This document shows positions 1 through 7,692 of a DNA stretch of 64,000 nucleotides, in pieces. Below the pieces are notes generated by a model. That model was not told where the DNA came from. It searched no databases and saw only the letters and a program-made list of their open reading frames with translations. A program made the position numbers and the translations under genes. Every line of letters starts with the position of its first letter. Positions within the stretch are counted from its first letter, which is position 1. The stretch is from Flavobacteriales bacterium. GTDB taxonomy: Bacteria > Bacteroidota > Bacteroidia > Flavobacteriales > Flavobacteriaceae. The stretch lies in the NCBI GenBank assembly GCA_018335925.1, contig JAGXRF010000082.1:1-64000 (forward strand), given 5' to 3'.

Positions 1-204
1 CAAAAAGACGACCAAACCCTAGCCCCGATTGGAGCAAACTACCATGTAGTGCGGAAAGCGGGAACATGGTATGAAAATGTACCCAAGCGTTTTGCTTCCA
101 AAAAAAACTTATTTAATGGTTTTGGCTTTGGTAAAATTCGTAAATTTTTTTGGCTTTGGCACTACCTACTACAGCAGAAATTTGATCTAAGCTGGCTTGA
201 CTGA
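1..204 (+). CDS. 3' end of an unidentified gene (partial)
   Basis: Frame 1 is open from the window edge to a TGA at 202-204 (67 codons), while the other two plus-strand frames stop early. The peptide is basic and aromatic-rich (for example GTWYENVPKR, then FGKIRKFFWLWHY) and looks like a real C-terminus, but I do not recognise the family. The last 92 bases run antisense into the 3' end of uvrC, so either two convergent genes overlap or the frame past about 113 is open by chance. The gene starts outside the window. Confidence 0.4.
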   Translation, partial: QKDDQTLAPIGANYHVVRKAGTWYENVPKRFASKKNLFNGFGFGKIRKFFWLWHYLLQQKFDLSWLD

Positions 205-1912
205 GTTTTTTGGCACTTTTGAAATGCTGCAATAAGGTAATTTTGGTTTTTTCTCCAATACCCGGAATTTCGTCTAACGGACTTTGCAAGGCAGATTTGC
301 TTCGTTTGTCGCGATGGTGTGTGATGCCAAATCGGTGGGCTTCGTTGCGAAGTTGTTGTAAAATTTTTAAGGTTTCTGATTTTTTGTCGAGATACAGCGG
401 GATTGGGTCGTTTGGGAAAAACAATTCCTCCAATCGTTTGGCAATACCAATGATGGCTATTTTTCCGCGAAGATTGAGGGCTTCTAAGCTTTTTAATGCT
501 GCCGAAAGTTGGCCTTTGCCACCATCGATTAAAATAAGTTGGGGCAATGGTTGGTTTTCGTTGATTAAACGGGAATATCTGCGGTAAACGACTTCTTCCA
601 TAGAGGCAAAATCGTTGGGGCCTTCGACAGTTTTGATATTAAAATGACGGTAATCTTTTTTGCTTGCCTTTCCATTTTTAAACACCACACAAGCTGCTAC
701 CGGATTGGTGCCTTGGATGTTTGAGTTGTCAAAGCATTCGATATGTCGAGGTTCATCGTGCAAACGCAAATCTTTTTGCATTTGTGCCATGATGCGGTTG
801 GTGTGTTGGTCGGGGTCTACAATTTGTTGTTGCTTCCACTTTTCGAGCATAAAGTAGTGAACGTTGCGAACAGACAAATCTAAAATCTGCTTTTTATCTC
901 CTAATTGTGGCACTGTAACTTTGATGCCTTGGGCAACTGCCACCGGAAATGGCACGATGATTTCTTTGGCTTTTAGTTCAAACCTGTTTCGTAATTCTAC
1001 TATAGCTAATTCGAGTAATTCTTGTTCAGACTCATCTAATTTTTTCTTGATTTCCATGGTGTGTGAACGAACAATGGCTCCATTGCTTAATTGTAAGAAA
1101 TTCACATAGGCACTTCCGGGCTCTGATAATATAGAATATACTTCCACATGGCCGATTTTTGGATTTACTACCGTTGATTTTGCTTGGTAGTTTTCCAAAA
1201 TATCCATTTTCTCTTTGATTTTTTGTGCTTGTTCAAAATCTAAATTTTGGGCACATGCCAGCATTTCGTTTTTAAACGTTTTAAGAGACTCTTTAAAGTT
1301 TCCTTTTAAAATTTCTCTGATTTCTTGGATGTATACTTGGTACTCTTGTTCGCTTTGGTAAGCTTCGCATGGCCCTTTACAGTTTCCGATATGATACTCT
1401 AAACAGACTTTGAATTTACCCGAATCAATGCTGCTTTTTTTTAAATCTAAGGTGCAAGTGCGAAGCGGATACAACTCGCGAATCATGTCTAAAATAGTAT
1501 AAACTGTTTTGATGTTGGTGTAAGGCCCAAAATATTCCGAACCATCCGGAATTCTTTTTCTGGTGTGAAATACCCTCGGAAAAGCTTCTTTTTTAATGCA
1601 TATCCACGGGTAGCTTTTGTCGTCTTTCAACAACACATTGTAACGTGGTTGCCATTTTTTTATCAAATTATTTTCTAATAACAAAGCATCTGACTCGGTT
1701 GCAACTACCACATGCTGAATTTGATGTATTTTTTTTACCAGTACCGCTGTTTTGTAGTTGTCGTGACTTTTGGTAAAATAAGAAGATACTCTCTTTTTTA
1801 AATTTTTTGCTTTGCCAACATACAATATTTGACCATCCTTATCAAAATACTGATATACCCCTGGCTTATCAGGAAGGGATTGGATTTGCAATTCGAGAGG
1901 TGTTTGGCTCAT
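113..1912 (-). CDS. uvrC: UvrC, excinuclease ABC subunit C
   Basis: UvrC makes the dual incisions 3' and 5' of bulky lesions once UvrB is loaded on damaged DNA (nucleotide excision repair, cytoplasm). The 599-residue protein has the expected order: N-terminal GIY-YIG nuclease (PDKPGVYQYF, then ILYVGKAKNL), a central Cys region, a UVR motif (FEQAQKIKEKMDIL) that contacts UvrB, a C-terminal RNase H-like nuclease (ECFDNSNIQGTNPVA and LILIDGGKGQ) and a helix-hairpin-helix end (IPGIGEKTKITLL). Length is normal. I chose ATG 1912 over an upstream TTG because it begins MSQTPLEL just before the GIY domain and lies about 16 bases downstream of a minus-strand -7 box at 1928-1935. Confidence 0.97.
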   Translation of the reverse strand: MSQTPLELQIQSLPDKPGVYQYFDKDGQILYVGKAKNLKKRVSSYFTKSHDNYKTAVLVKKIHQIQHVVVATESDALLLENNLIKKWQPRYNVLLKDDKSYPWICIKKEAFPRVFHTRKRIPDGSEYFGPYTNIKTVYTILDMIRELYPLRTCTLDLKKSSIDSGKFKVCLEYHIGNCKGPCEAYQSEQEYQVYIQEIREILKGNFKESLKTFKNEMLACAQNLDFEQAQKIKEKMDILENYQAKSTVVNPKIGHVEVYSILSEPGSAYVNFLQLSNGAIVRSHTMEIKKKLDESEQELLELAIVELRNRFELKAKEIIVPFPVAVAQGIKVTVPQLGDKKQILDLSVRNVHYFMLEKWKQQQIVDPDQHTNRIMAQMQKDLRLHDEPRHIECFDNSNIQGTNPVAACVVFKNGKASKKDYRHFNIKTVEGPNDFASMEEVVYRRYSRLINENQPLPQLILIDGGKGQLSAALKSLEALNLRGKIAIIGIAKRLEELFFPNDPIPLYLDKKSETLKILQQLRNEAHRFGITHHRDKRSKSALQSPLDEIPGIGEKTKITLLQHFKSAKKLSQASLDQISAVVGSAKAKKIYEFYQSQNH

Positions 1913-1927
1913 ATTTAAAAATCTACA

Positions 1928-1935
1928 CAAATTTA
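1928..1935 (-). promoter_or_regulatory. Candidate uvrC promoter (-7 box)
   Basis: The minus strand reads TAAATTTG, an exact match to the Bacteroidota -7 consensus TAnnTTTG, 16-23 bases upstream of the uvrC ATG. No clear TTG -33 element is visible. The placement supports the short uvrC start. Confidence 0.45.
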
Positions 1936-2020
1936 ATGAATTTGTGGTAGCTAACATTTGTCATGTTTTATGTGAAACATGGAAAGTAATTTTACCTTGA
2001 ATTTTTATGTAAATAAAAAA

Positions 2021-3265
2021 ATGAAATACTGGTATAAATTAACCGAAGACCAAAGGAAAGAAAGAATAACAACTGCCTTGCACGAAAACGTAAATTTTAG
2101 TCAGGATGCCTCTTTAGGTTATCCGGCTTCAAGGCTAGATCCGAGAGTGTTTTATGATGCTCCCTTTTTAAAAGATGCTCCTACTTTACAAACCTATGTT
2201 GCCAACCCTAACAACATAGGATGTCATACTATTGGTACCTCTGAAAAAGCTTTTGTGGGAACCCAAAAAATTGAGCAAGAAGTATTACAAATTATTGCAG
2301 AAGATATTTTTAAAGCGGCACCAGAAAGTTATGACGGTTACATTTCTCCCGGTGGAACAGAAGCCAACGTACAAGCTATTTGGATGTATCGTAACTATTT
2401 TATGGATGTTTACAGTGCAAGATTAAATGAAATTGCAATTGTATCGTCAGAAGATACACATTACTCTATTGCTAAAGCAAGCAATATTTTACAGGTAGAT
2501 TGGATTAAAATAAATGTAAATGAATATAAAAGAGAGGTAAATGAATCCTTTTTAAAAAATGAAATAAGCAGTGCAGTTACAAACGGAAAAAAATATTTTA
2601 TCGTTGTTTGCAACATGGGTACTACTATGTTTGGTTCGGTAGACGATATAGAAACCTACCATCAAGTAATGAAAGATTTTGCAGTACAAACAAAATATCA
2701 TGTTGACGGTGCTTATGGAGGATTTGTGTATCCGTTTAGCAATGCAAATTGCAACTTAAATTTTGAACATCCTTTAGTTGACTCTATCACAATAGATGCA
2801 CATAAAATGTTACAAGCACCTTACGGAACCGGAATATTTTTATGCAGAAAAGGGTTTATAAGCCATGTTTTAACTGAAGAAGCTGCTTATGTAGAAGGGA
2901 TGGATCTTACACTTTGTGGCAGCAGAAGCGGTGCCAATGCTGTGGCTGTTTGGATGATTTTACATACGTATGGTGCCCACGGATGGTTTGAAAAAGTGAG
3001 TATTTTACAAATGCGTACCAACTTTTTATGCAATCGTTTAAACGATTTGGGAGTGGTATATTTTAGAGAACCTTACATGAATATAGTTACCTTACATGCA
3101 TCGTTTGTTCCGGATTCTATCGCAGAAAAATACACCTTAGTTCCTAAAGAACATGGTCCGGATAATCAATGGTATAAAATTGTGGTGATGGAACATGTTG
3201 AAGTAGAACACCTGGAGCATTTTTTAACCGATTTAGAAGCAAGTTTGGCTTTTATGCAATCCTAA
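2021..3265 (+). CDS. Group II PLP-dependent amino acid decarboxylase (histidine decarboxylase-like)
   Basis: Predicted cytosolic pyridoxal-phosphate enzyme that decarboxylates an amino acid to an amine. Visible family residues are the PLP-stacking His in SSEDTHYSIAKA, the Asp pairing with the pyridine nitrogen in YHVDGAYGGF, and the Schiff-base Lys in SITIDAHKML. SPGGTEAN is the phosphate-binding stretch. The closest family I recognise is the histidine/aromatic/glutamate decarboxylase group II; the substrate cannot be read from sequence. An ATG at 1979 would add 14 residues, but MKYWYKLTEDQRK at 2021 looks like the natural start, and a near -7 box (TACCTTGA, 1993-2000) lies just before it. 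The folate gene follows after 30 bases, so the two are probably co-transcribed. Confidence 0.85.
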   Translation: MKYWYKLTEDQRKERITTALHENVNFSQDASLGYPASRLDPRVFYDAPFLKDAPTLQTYVANPNNIGCHTIGTSEKAFVGTQKIEQEVLQIIAEDIFKAAPESYDGYISPGGTEANVQAIWMYRNYFMDVYSARLNEIAIVSSEDTHYSIAKASNILQVDWIKINVNEYKREVNESFLKNEISSAVTNGKKYFIVVCNMGTTMFGSVDDIETYHQVMKDFAVQTKYHVDGAYGGFVYPFSNANCNLNFEHPLVDSITIDAHKMLQAPYGTGIFLCRKGFISHVLTEEAAYVEGMDLTLCGSRSGANAVAVWMILHTYGAHGWFEKVSILQMRTNFLCNRLNDLGVVYFREPYMNIVTLHASFVPDSIAEKYTLVPKEHGPDNQWYKIVVMEHVEVEHLEHFLTDLEASLAFMQS

Positions 3266-3295
3266 AAATAGTATCTTGCAGCTTTACTTTTAAAG

Positions 3296-3874
3296 ATGCT
3301 AAAAGCTGCTATCAGAAAAAAATATCTTCAGGAAAGGAGTCAACTTTCAGATAAAAACATAGAAGAATTCAGCTTGGCAATAGCCAATCATTTGCTACAT
3401 ATGCCTATTTGGGATAAAGATGTTTTTCATGTATTTTGTAGTATTCCAGGCAAGCAAGAAGTAGATACTGAAATTTTGATGACCCTATTGATGGGTAAAA
3501 ACAAACAAATTGTGGTTCCGAAAATGCTTTCAGAAACCATTGACCTAGAGCATTACTTACTTACCGAAGAAACTATCTTTCAACCAAATAACTGGGGAAT
3601 TTCAGAACCAAAAAATGGAAAACAAATAAAAGAGTCAGCCATTGAGGTGGTTTTTGTTCCTCTTTTAGCAGTAGACCAACAAGGGCATCGAGTTGGATAC
3701 GGAAAAGGATTCTACGATCGTTTTTTAGCCAAGTGTTCCCCAACTTGCATCAAAATTGGTATTGGGTTTTGGGAACCTATTGGTGTGATTGAAGATATCG
3801 CACCAACAGACATTGCCTTAAACACTTATGTTTGCCCAAAAGGCATTTGGAAATTTGAATCAAACCCATTCTAA
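3296..3874 (+). CDS. fau: 5-formyltetrahydrofolate cyclo-ligase
   Basis: Converts 5-formyl-THF to 5,10-methenyl-THF using ATP (folate one-carbon metabolism, cytosol). At 192 residues it is full length. The N-terminal helix LKAAIRKKYLQERSQL carries the Lys/Arg nucleotide contacts, VFCSIPGKQEVDT forms the folate region, and the C-terminal signature VGYGKGFYDRFL is diagnostic. It lies 30 bases behind the PLP decarboxylase on the same strand and probably shares its transcript. An 8-bp inverted repeat (GCAGCTTT 3278-3285 / AAAGCTGC 3302-3309) places the ATG in a hairpin loop, which could lower initiation. Confidence 0.95.
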   Translation: MLKAAIRKKYLQERSQLSDKNIEEFSLAIANHLLHMPIWDKDVFHVFCSIPGKQEVDTEILMTLLMGKNKQIVVPKMLSETIDLEHYLLTEETIFQPNNWGISEPKNGKQIKESAIEVVFVPLLAVDQQGHRVGYGKGFYDRFLAKCSPTCIKIGIGFWEPIGVIEDIAPTDIALNTYVCPKGIWKFESNPF

Positions 3875-3882
3875 AATTTTTC

Positions 3883-4028
3883 ATATTATACCTTAATAAG
3901 TATAATATAGATAAATTTGAATTTTTTTACGCTTTAAAGGGTATAAAACGTTCGGAAAAGTGTTAAATTATACCTTTAGTGAGATAATTTCTTGGAAAAA
4001 TTGTAAATTTGAACTTTAAAAGGTATAA
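3883..4028 (+). promoter_or_regulatory. Four phased HipB-type operators in front of hipBST
   Basis: Four 6-N8-6 dyads centre at 3895.5, 3936.5, 3977.5 and 4018.5, exactly 41 bp apart. Site A (3886-3905) is perfect, TTATAC-N8-GTATAA, with arms extendable to 9 bp. Sites B (3927-3946), C (3968-3987) and D (4009-4028) each keep one half-site whole or nearly so and match the other at 4 of 6. The E. coli HipB operator is TATCC-N8-GGATA, with the same 8-base spacer. Two exact -7 boxes TAAATTTG lie at 3912-3919 and 4004-4011. Site D overlaps the second box and the expected start of transcription, and site B lies just downstream of the first, as expected for autorepression. Confidence 0.8.
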
Positions 4029-4030
4029 AA

Positions 4031-4264
4031 ATGCGAGAAAATCTAACTGAATTAAGCAAACATATCAAATTAAAAAGAAAGCAAAACCACTTAACACAGC
4101 CTGAACTGGCTAGAAAAGCAGGGGTGGGATTGCGTTTTGTACGAGATTTAGAACAAGGAAAAACAACATTGAGAATGGACAAGGTAAATGATGTTTTGCG
4201 ATTATTTGGAGAAACTTTGGGACCTGTTGCCATGGATAGAGAAAAATTATTACACCATGAATAG
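4031..4264 (+). CDS. hipB: HipB-like antitoxin, XRE-family repressor
   Basis: A 77-residue single-domain Cro/C1-type helix-turn-helix protein. The HTH runs over about residues 18-50 (LTQPELARKAGV, then LRFVRDLEQGK), followed by the short helix typical of HipB. In hip systems HipB binds operators before its own operon as a dimer and, with its partners, represses transcription. The four dyads immediately upstream fit that role. The stop codon overlaps the start of hipS (ATGAATAG, 4257-4264), so the two are translationally coupled. The initiator ATG is 3 bases past operator D. Confidence 0.9.
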   Translation: MRENLTELSKHIKLKRKQNHLTQPELARKAGVGLRFVRDLEQGKTTLRMDKVNDVLRLFGETLGPVAMDREKLLHHE

Positions 4265-4583
4265 ACGTGGAAAAGTATATTGGAAGGATCAATTTTGTGG
4301 AATCATTTCAGAAAATGAAGAAGGATATCATTTTCAATATGATGCATTGTATGTAAAAAACACCAATGCAAAACCAGTTAGCGTTACACTGCCATTAACA
4401 GAAAAAGCTTACCATAACAAAACATTGTTCCCGTTTTTTGATGGATTAATTCCAGAAGGTTGGCTATTAAATTTGGCAGAAAAAAACTGGAAAATAAATT
4501 ATCGAGATCGAATGGGGCTATTATTAGCTTGTTGCAAGGATTGTATAGGAGCAGTGAGTGTAGTAAACTATGAAGAATTATAA
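4257..4583 (+). CDS. hipS: HipS-like small antitoxin (HipA N-terminal subdomain as a separate protein)
   Basis: A 108-residue protein corresponding to the N-terminal subdomain 1 of HipA kinases, encoded on its own. Signature stretches are VSVTLPLTEKAY and FFDGLIPEGWLL, with Trp69 after PEG, and DRMGLLLACCKDCIGAV near the end. In the described E. coli O127 HipBST system this fragment is the antitoxin that blocks the HipT active site, with HipB as co-repressor; I infer the same here from gene order and size. The start ATG overlaps the hipB stop by 8 bases and the 3' end overlaps hipT by 14. A longer upstream frame inside hipB is out of family and was not used. Confidence 0.85.
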   Translation: MNRRGKVYWKDQFCGIISENEEGYHFQYDALYVKNTNAKPVSVTLPLTEKAYHNKTLFPFFDGLIPEGWLLNLAEKNWKINYRDRMGLLLACCKDCIGAVSVVNYEEL

Positions 4584-5595
4584 AAAGAAATATTTGACAA
4601 ATTTGTCACTTCAGGTAAACGAAGTGAATGAACCAAGCACGTTTTTTGGCAGACGTTGCTTGCATTGTTATGAGCCACTTTTTGATAGCATTACAGAAGT
4701 TCATCAAGCTTGCAATAAAAAGTTTTACGGACAATTGTACACTCCACAACTAAACTATAGGTTAGAAAACTTACAAGAATTGGCCACCAAAATAATTCAA
4801 AGCCAAATGGCAGTAACTGGTGTACAGGCAAAGGTATCGTTAAGTTTGTTTAGAAAAGAAAACAAAAACTTAACTAAAAAACTAACCATCGTAGGTTTGT
4901 ATGGTGATTACATCTTAAAACCACCATCTGTATATTATCCGGAATTGCCAGAATTAGAAAGTGTAACCATGCACATGGCAAAGGTATGTGGCTTACCAAC
5001 GGTGCCTCATAGCCTCATTAGGTTGCAAGATAAAACGCTTTGCTATATCACCAAAAGAGTAGACAGAACTCGAAAAGGGAAATTGCATATGGAGGATATG
5101 TGTCAATTAAGTGAGCGAATGACAGAGGATAAATACAAAGGAAGCCACGAACAAGTAGCAAAACTTTTGTTGAAATACTCCTCTAATCCTTTGTTAGACG
5201 TAACCACATTTTACGAACTGGTATTATTTTCTTTCTTTACAGGAAATAGCGATATGCATTTAAAAAACTTTTCTTTAGTAGAAAAAGAGGGACAAGGTTT
5301 TTCCTTTAGTCCAGCCTACGATTTGGTTCCTACTGCATTAGTCAATGAGGCTGATACAGAAGAATTGGCTTTGACTTTAAATGCTAAAAAAAGAAAAATC
5401 AAGTACCAAGATTTTGTTACAGCTTACGAAAATTGTGGGCTCAACAAAAAAACGTTAGATAGCACTTTAGAATTGTTTTTATATTGCAAGCCTGAAATAG
5501 AAGCTGTTTTACAAAAAAGTTTCGTTAGTGATGAATTTAAGGCTAAATACGCAAGCTTAATCCAAAAAAGGTATCGTCAATTGGATTTGTTATAA
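4570..5595 (+). CDS. hipT: HipT-like serine/threonine kinase toxin
   Basis: A 341-residue HipA-family kinase lacking the N-terminal subdomain supplied by hipS. An N-terminal Cys/His set (Cys30, Cys33, His45, Cys48) looks like a zinc knuckle. The glycine-rich loop is AVTGVQAK at 81-88, the ATP lysine is Lys117 in ILKPP, the catalytic set is N226-S-D228-M-H230-L-K-N233, and the metal-binding Asp is D251 in AYDLV. HipA kinases phosphorylate glutamyl-tRNA synthetase, and HipT targets tryptophanyl-tRNA synthetase; the target here is unknown. From memory the loop of E. coli HipT reads S-I-S where this one has A-V-T, so the autophosphorylation pattern may differ. A strong hairpin terminator follows. 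Confidence 0.88.
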   Translation: MKNYKKKYLTNLSLQVNEVNEPSTFFGRRCLHCYEPLFDSITEVHQACNKKFYGQLYTPQLNYRLENLQELATKIIQSQMAVTGVQAKVSLSLFRKENKNLTKKLTIVGLYGDYILKPPSVYYPELPELESVTMHMAKVCGLPTVPHSLIRLQDKTLCYITKRVDRTRKGKLHMEDMCQLSERMTEDKYKGSHEQVAKLLLKYSSNPLLDVTTFYELVLFSFFTGNSDMHLKNFSLVEKEGQGFSFSPAYDLVPTALVNEADTEELALTLNAKKRKIKYQDFVTAYENCGLNKKTLDSTLELFLYCKPEIEAVLQKSFVSDEFKAKYASLIQKRYRQLDLL

Positions 5596-5608
5596 CATTA
5601 AGAGACTG

Positions 5609-5640
5609 AAAATGTGAGGACAAAATTGTCTTCACATTTT
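5609..5640. terminator. Bidirectional terminator between hipT and lspA
   Basis: A 15-bp inverted repeat (5609-5623 against 5626-5640) with one G-U pair, rich in A on the left and T on the right, sits between the convergent hipT and lspA stops and abuts the lspA stop codon. Confidence 0.75.
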
Positions 5641-6264
5641 TTAATCTTCCATAAGTTCCTCTTTTTTTGGAGGAAATGCTTTTTTGTTAAAAACAATCAA
5701 AATACCCACTCCGGTAGAAATAGCGGTATCGGCAATATTAAAAACTGCATTAAAAAATCGGAAAAACTTACCTCCCCAAATTGGCAACCAATCAGGTAGA
5801 TATCCTTCAAACAAAGGAAAATAAATCATATCCACCACTTTCCCATGAAACCATGTGCCATAAGGCTGTTCAGAAAACAAAGATGCTACCTGCCCATTGC
5901 TATGATCAAAAATAACTCCGTAAAAAACAGAATCGATAATATTTCCAAAAGCACCTGCTAAAATCAATGCAATCGCAACAATTAAGTATTTAGAGGCTTT
6001 TTTTCTGCAAGAATCCCATAACCAATAAGTAATTCCGAAAACAGCAACAATTCTAAACAATGTTAAAATTAACTTGCCATAGTCCCCAGGAATTTTGGTT
6101 CCCCAAGCCATTCCTTCATTTTCAATAAAATATATTTGAAACCATTCCAAACCAAACACATGTACACTTTCGTGTAAGGTAAAATTGGTTTTAATGTATA
6201 ACTTGGTAATTTGATCGAGTAACAATATGGCAAATGCCAAAATAGACGCTTTTTTCAGAGTCAT
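5641..6264 (-). CDS. lspA: Lipoprotein signal peptidase (SPase II)
   Basis: Inner-membrane aspartyl protease that cleaves prolipoprotein signal peptides before the lipidated Cys. The 207-residue protein has four hydrophobic segments and the two catalytic Asp motifs, VVDMIYFP and FNIADTAI. FIENEGMAWG and GAFGNIIDS are the other conserved blocks. The length of about 200 with an extra loop between the third and fourth segments is usual in Bacteroidota. ATG 6264 (MTLKKAS) is preferred to a GTG two codons upstream. A minus-strand -7 box lies at 6282-6289. In relatives lspA sits next to the dksA-like gene and ileS; here an LVIVD lipoprotein gene intervenes. Confidence 0.95.
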   Translation of the reverse strand: MTLKKASILAFAILLLDQITKLYIKTNFTLHESVHVFGLEWFQIYFIENEGMAWGTKIPGDYGKLILTLFRIVAVFGITYWLWDSCRKKASKYLIVAIALILAGAFGNIIDSVFYGVIFDHSNGQVASLFSEQPYGTWFHGKVVDMIYFPLFEGYLPDWLPIWGGKFFRFFNAVFNIADTAISTGVGILIVFNKKAFPPKKEELMED

Positions 6265-6281
6265 GTGCACAATTTTGTTTG

Positions 6282-6289
6282 CAAAAATA
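6282..6289 (-). promoter_or_regulatory. Candidate lspA promoter (-7 box)
   Basis: The minus strand reads TATTTTTG, matching TAnnTTTG, 18-25 bases upstream of the chosen lspA ATG. No convincing -33 TTG was seen. Confidence 0.45.
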
Positions 6290-6349
6290 GCAATATTAAG
6301 TGGCCTTTCAAATTTTTAAAATTTCAAAACTTTATTTCAAAAATTGTTT

Positions 6350-6357
6350 TACCTTTG
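6350..6357 (+). promoter_or_regulatory. Candidate promoter (-7 box) of the LVIVD lipoprotein
   Basis: TACCTTTG matches TAnnTTTG, 43 bases before the ATG at 6401, giving a leader of about 35 nt. Confidence 0.45.
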
Positions 6358-6400
6358 ATAACACTTAAAACTCTAGTTTTCAGTACTTAAAAATCATTTT

Positions 6401-7642
6401 ATGCGTATTTTTAAAACTTTTTTTGTTCTTTTCATTACACTTTTTATTTCATCTTGCAGCAATGATGAAATTTTAGAAGATGTAAAAGTTGCTGTACCAA
6501 TTTACAAGTCAAAAACTACTATCCGAGCAAATGTACAAGTAACAAGTGCTGTGGCAACTAATTCTGAAGGAAAAATTTACGTTGCAGAAAAGTTGTTATT
6601 TTACATTGCTCAAGAAAATGGGGTACATATTTTTGACAATGCCAATCCTTCTAATCCTCAAAACTTGGCATACCTTCAAATAGAAGGTGTTCACGACATT
6701 ACTGTAAAAGGAAATTATTTGTATGCAGACAATTTTATGGATTTGTTGGTGTTTGATATTTCCAATTTACAACAGATTAGTTTGGTGCAAACGCTTACAG
6801 ATGTTTTTGAATTTTATCCGACATACCCAATGGATGCTGACTACATGGCTTGGGATGTACAACCAAATGAAGGCGATGTATTAATTGGTTTTAAAATAGA
6901 AAACAGGAAAAGACCTAATGGTCAACTTGCTATTTTAGCAGGTAATGCCATGGCCATTTTTGAAAGTCAAATAGGTGGAGATGTAGGAACGGGTGGCTCA
7001 ATGGCTCGTTTTCAAATAAACAACCAAGCATTGTATGTGGTAGAAAAATACAGATTAAGCGTGTTTAATATTGTACAACCAACCCAAGTATTTTACCATT
7101 CTTCTATTTATTTACATGATTGGATTGGAACAGGAGAATTGGAAACTCTGTTCCTTCGTTCGCCTTATTTGTTTATCGGAGCAACCACAGGGATGTTTGT
7201 TATTAATGCAGAAAATCCTTTTCAACCTTTTTATGTTTCTGGTTTTTCGCATGCAACTGCTTGTGACCCGGTAGTGGTAGAAAATCAAACTGCATACATT
7301 ACTGTTAGAGGAGGCTCTACTTGTGGAGCAATTCAAGATCAAATTAATGTGATTGATGTTAGCCAAATCAATCAACCCACATTGTTATCAACATATTTAA
7401 TATCTCAACCATATGGTTTAGGGGTAAAAAACCAAACTTTGTATGTTTGTGCCAACCAACAATTACATGTATTTAATGCCCAAAATCCACAACAATTACA
7501 ATTGTTACATAGCTATCCGGTTAATGTAACCGATGTAATTCCGTTGCCAAATCAATTAATTGCAGTAGGTAACAATTTGGTAATTCAATACACTTACGGA
7601 CCAAACCATACATTAATTCCGTTAAGCACATTAACACTATAA
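6401..7642 (+). CDS. LVIVD-repeat surface lipoprotein
   Basis: A 413-residue predicted lipoprotein: basic start, hydrophobic segment, and lipobox FISSC with Cys19 as the lipidated residue. The body contains repeated blocks of the LVIVD type (ENGVHIFDNANP, NLLVFDIS-like DLLVFDISN, NQLHVFNAQNP-like), each pairing a 'value' strand with an 'ID/VFDI' strand, which in this family build a beta-propeller. The molecular function is unknown. It stands alone between convergent and divergent neighbours, with its own -7 box and a strong terminator. It interrupts the lspA to dksA-like neighbourhood common in relatives. Confidence 0.85.
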   Translation: MRIFKTFFVLFITLFISSCSNDEILEDVKVAVPIYKSKTTIRANVQVTSAVATNSEGKIYVAEKLLFYIAQENGVHIFDNANPSNPQNLAYLQIEGVHDITVKGNYLYADNFMDLLVFDISNLQQISLVQTLTDVFEFYPTYPMDADYMAWDVQPNEGDVLIGFKIENRKRPNGQLAILAGNAMAIFESQIGGDVGTGGSMARFQINNQALYVVEKYRLSVFNIVQPTQVFYHSSIYLHDWIGTGELETLFLRSPYLFIGATTGMFVINAENPFQPFYVSGFSHATACDPVVVENQTAYITVRGGSTCGAIQDQINVIDVSQINQPTLLSTYLISQPYGLGVKNQTLYVCANQQLHVFNAQNPQQLQLLHSYPVNVTDVIPLPNQLIAVGNNLVIQYTYGPNHTLIPLSTLTL

Positions 7643-7677
7643 ACAACAAAAGCGACCCAACAGTCGCTTTTGTTGTT
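7642..7677. terminator. Terminator after the LVIVD lipoprotein gene
   Basis: A perfect 15-bp stem (7642-7656 against 7663-7677) with the 6-base loop CCAACA, between convergent genes ending at 7642 and 7693. It probably serves both directions. Confidence 0.8.
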
Positions 7678-7692
7678 ATTATGTTCATGCAA

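Noticed and set aside
3883..3908. Terminator of the folate cyclo-ligase gene
   Set aside because: The inverted repeat has AT-only arms apart from one pair and no T run; the three further sites at the same spacing make an operator a better reading.
4257..5595. hipS and hipT as one hipA gene broken by a frameshift
   Set aside because: The split falls at the known HipS/HipT boundary, each part has a good start codon with short overlaps, and the kinase has its own N-terminal Cys/His segment. This matches a described three-gene system better than a decay event.
7112..7375. Antisense frame inside the LVIVD lipoprotein gene, and many similar antisense frames in ileS, porZ and trkH
   Set aside because: They are shadows of the strong coding frame, with no family match, start context or neighbours that support them.
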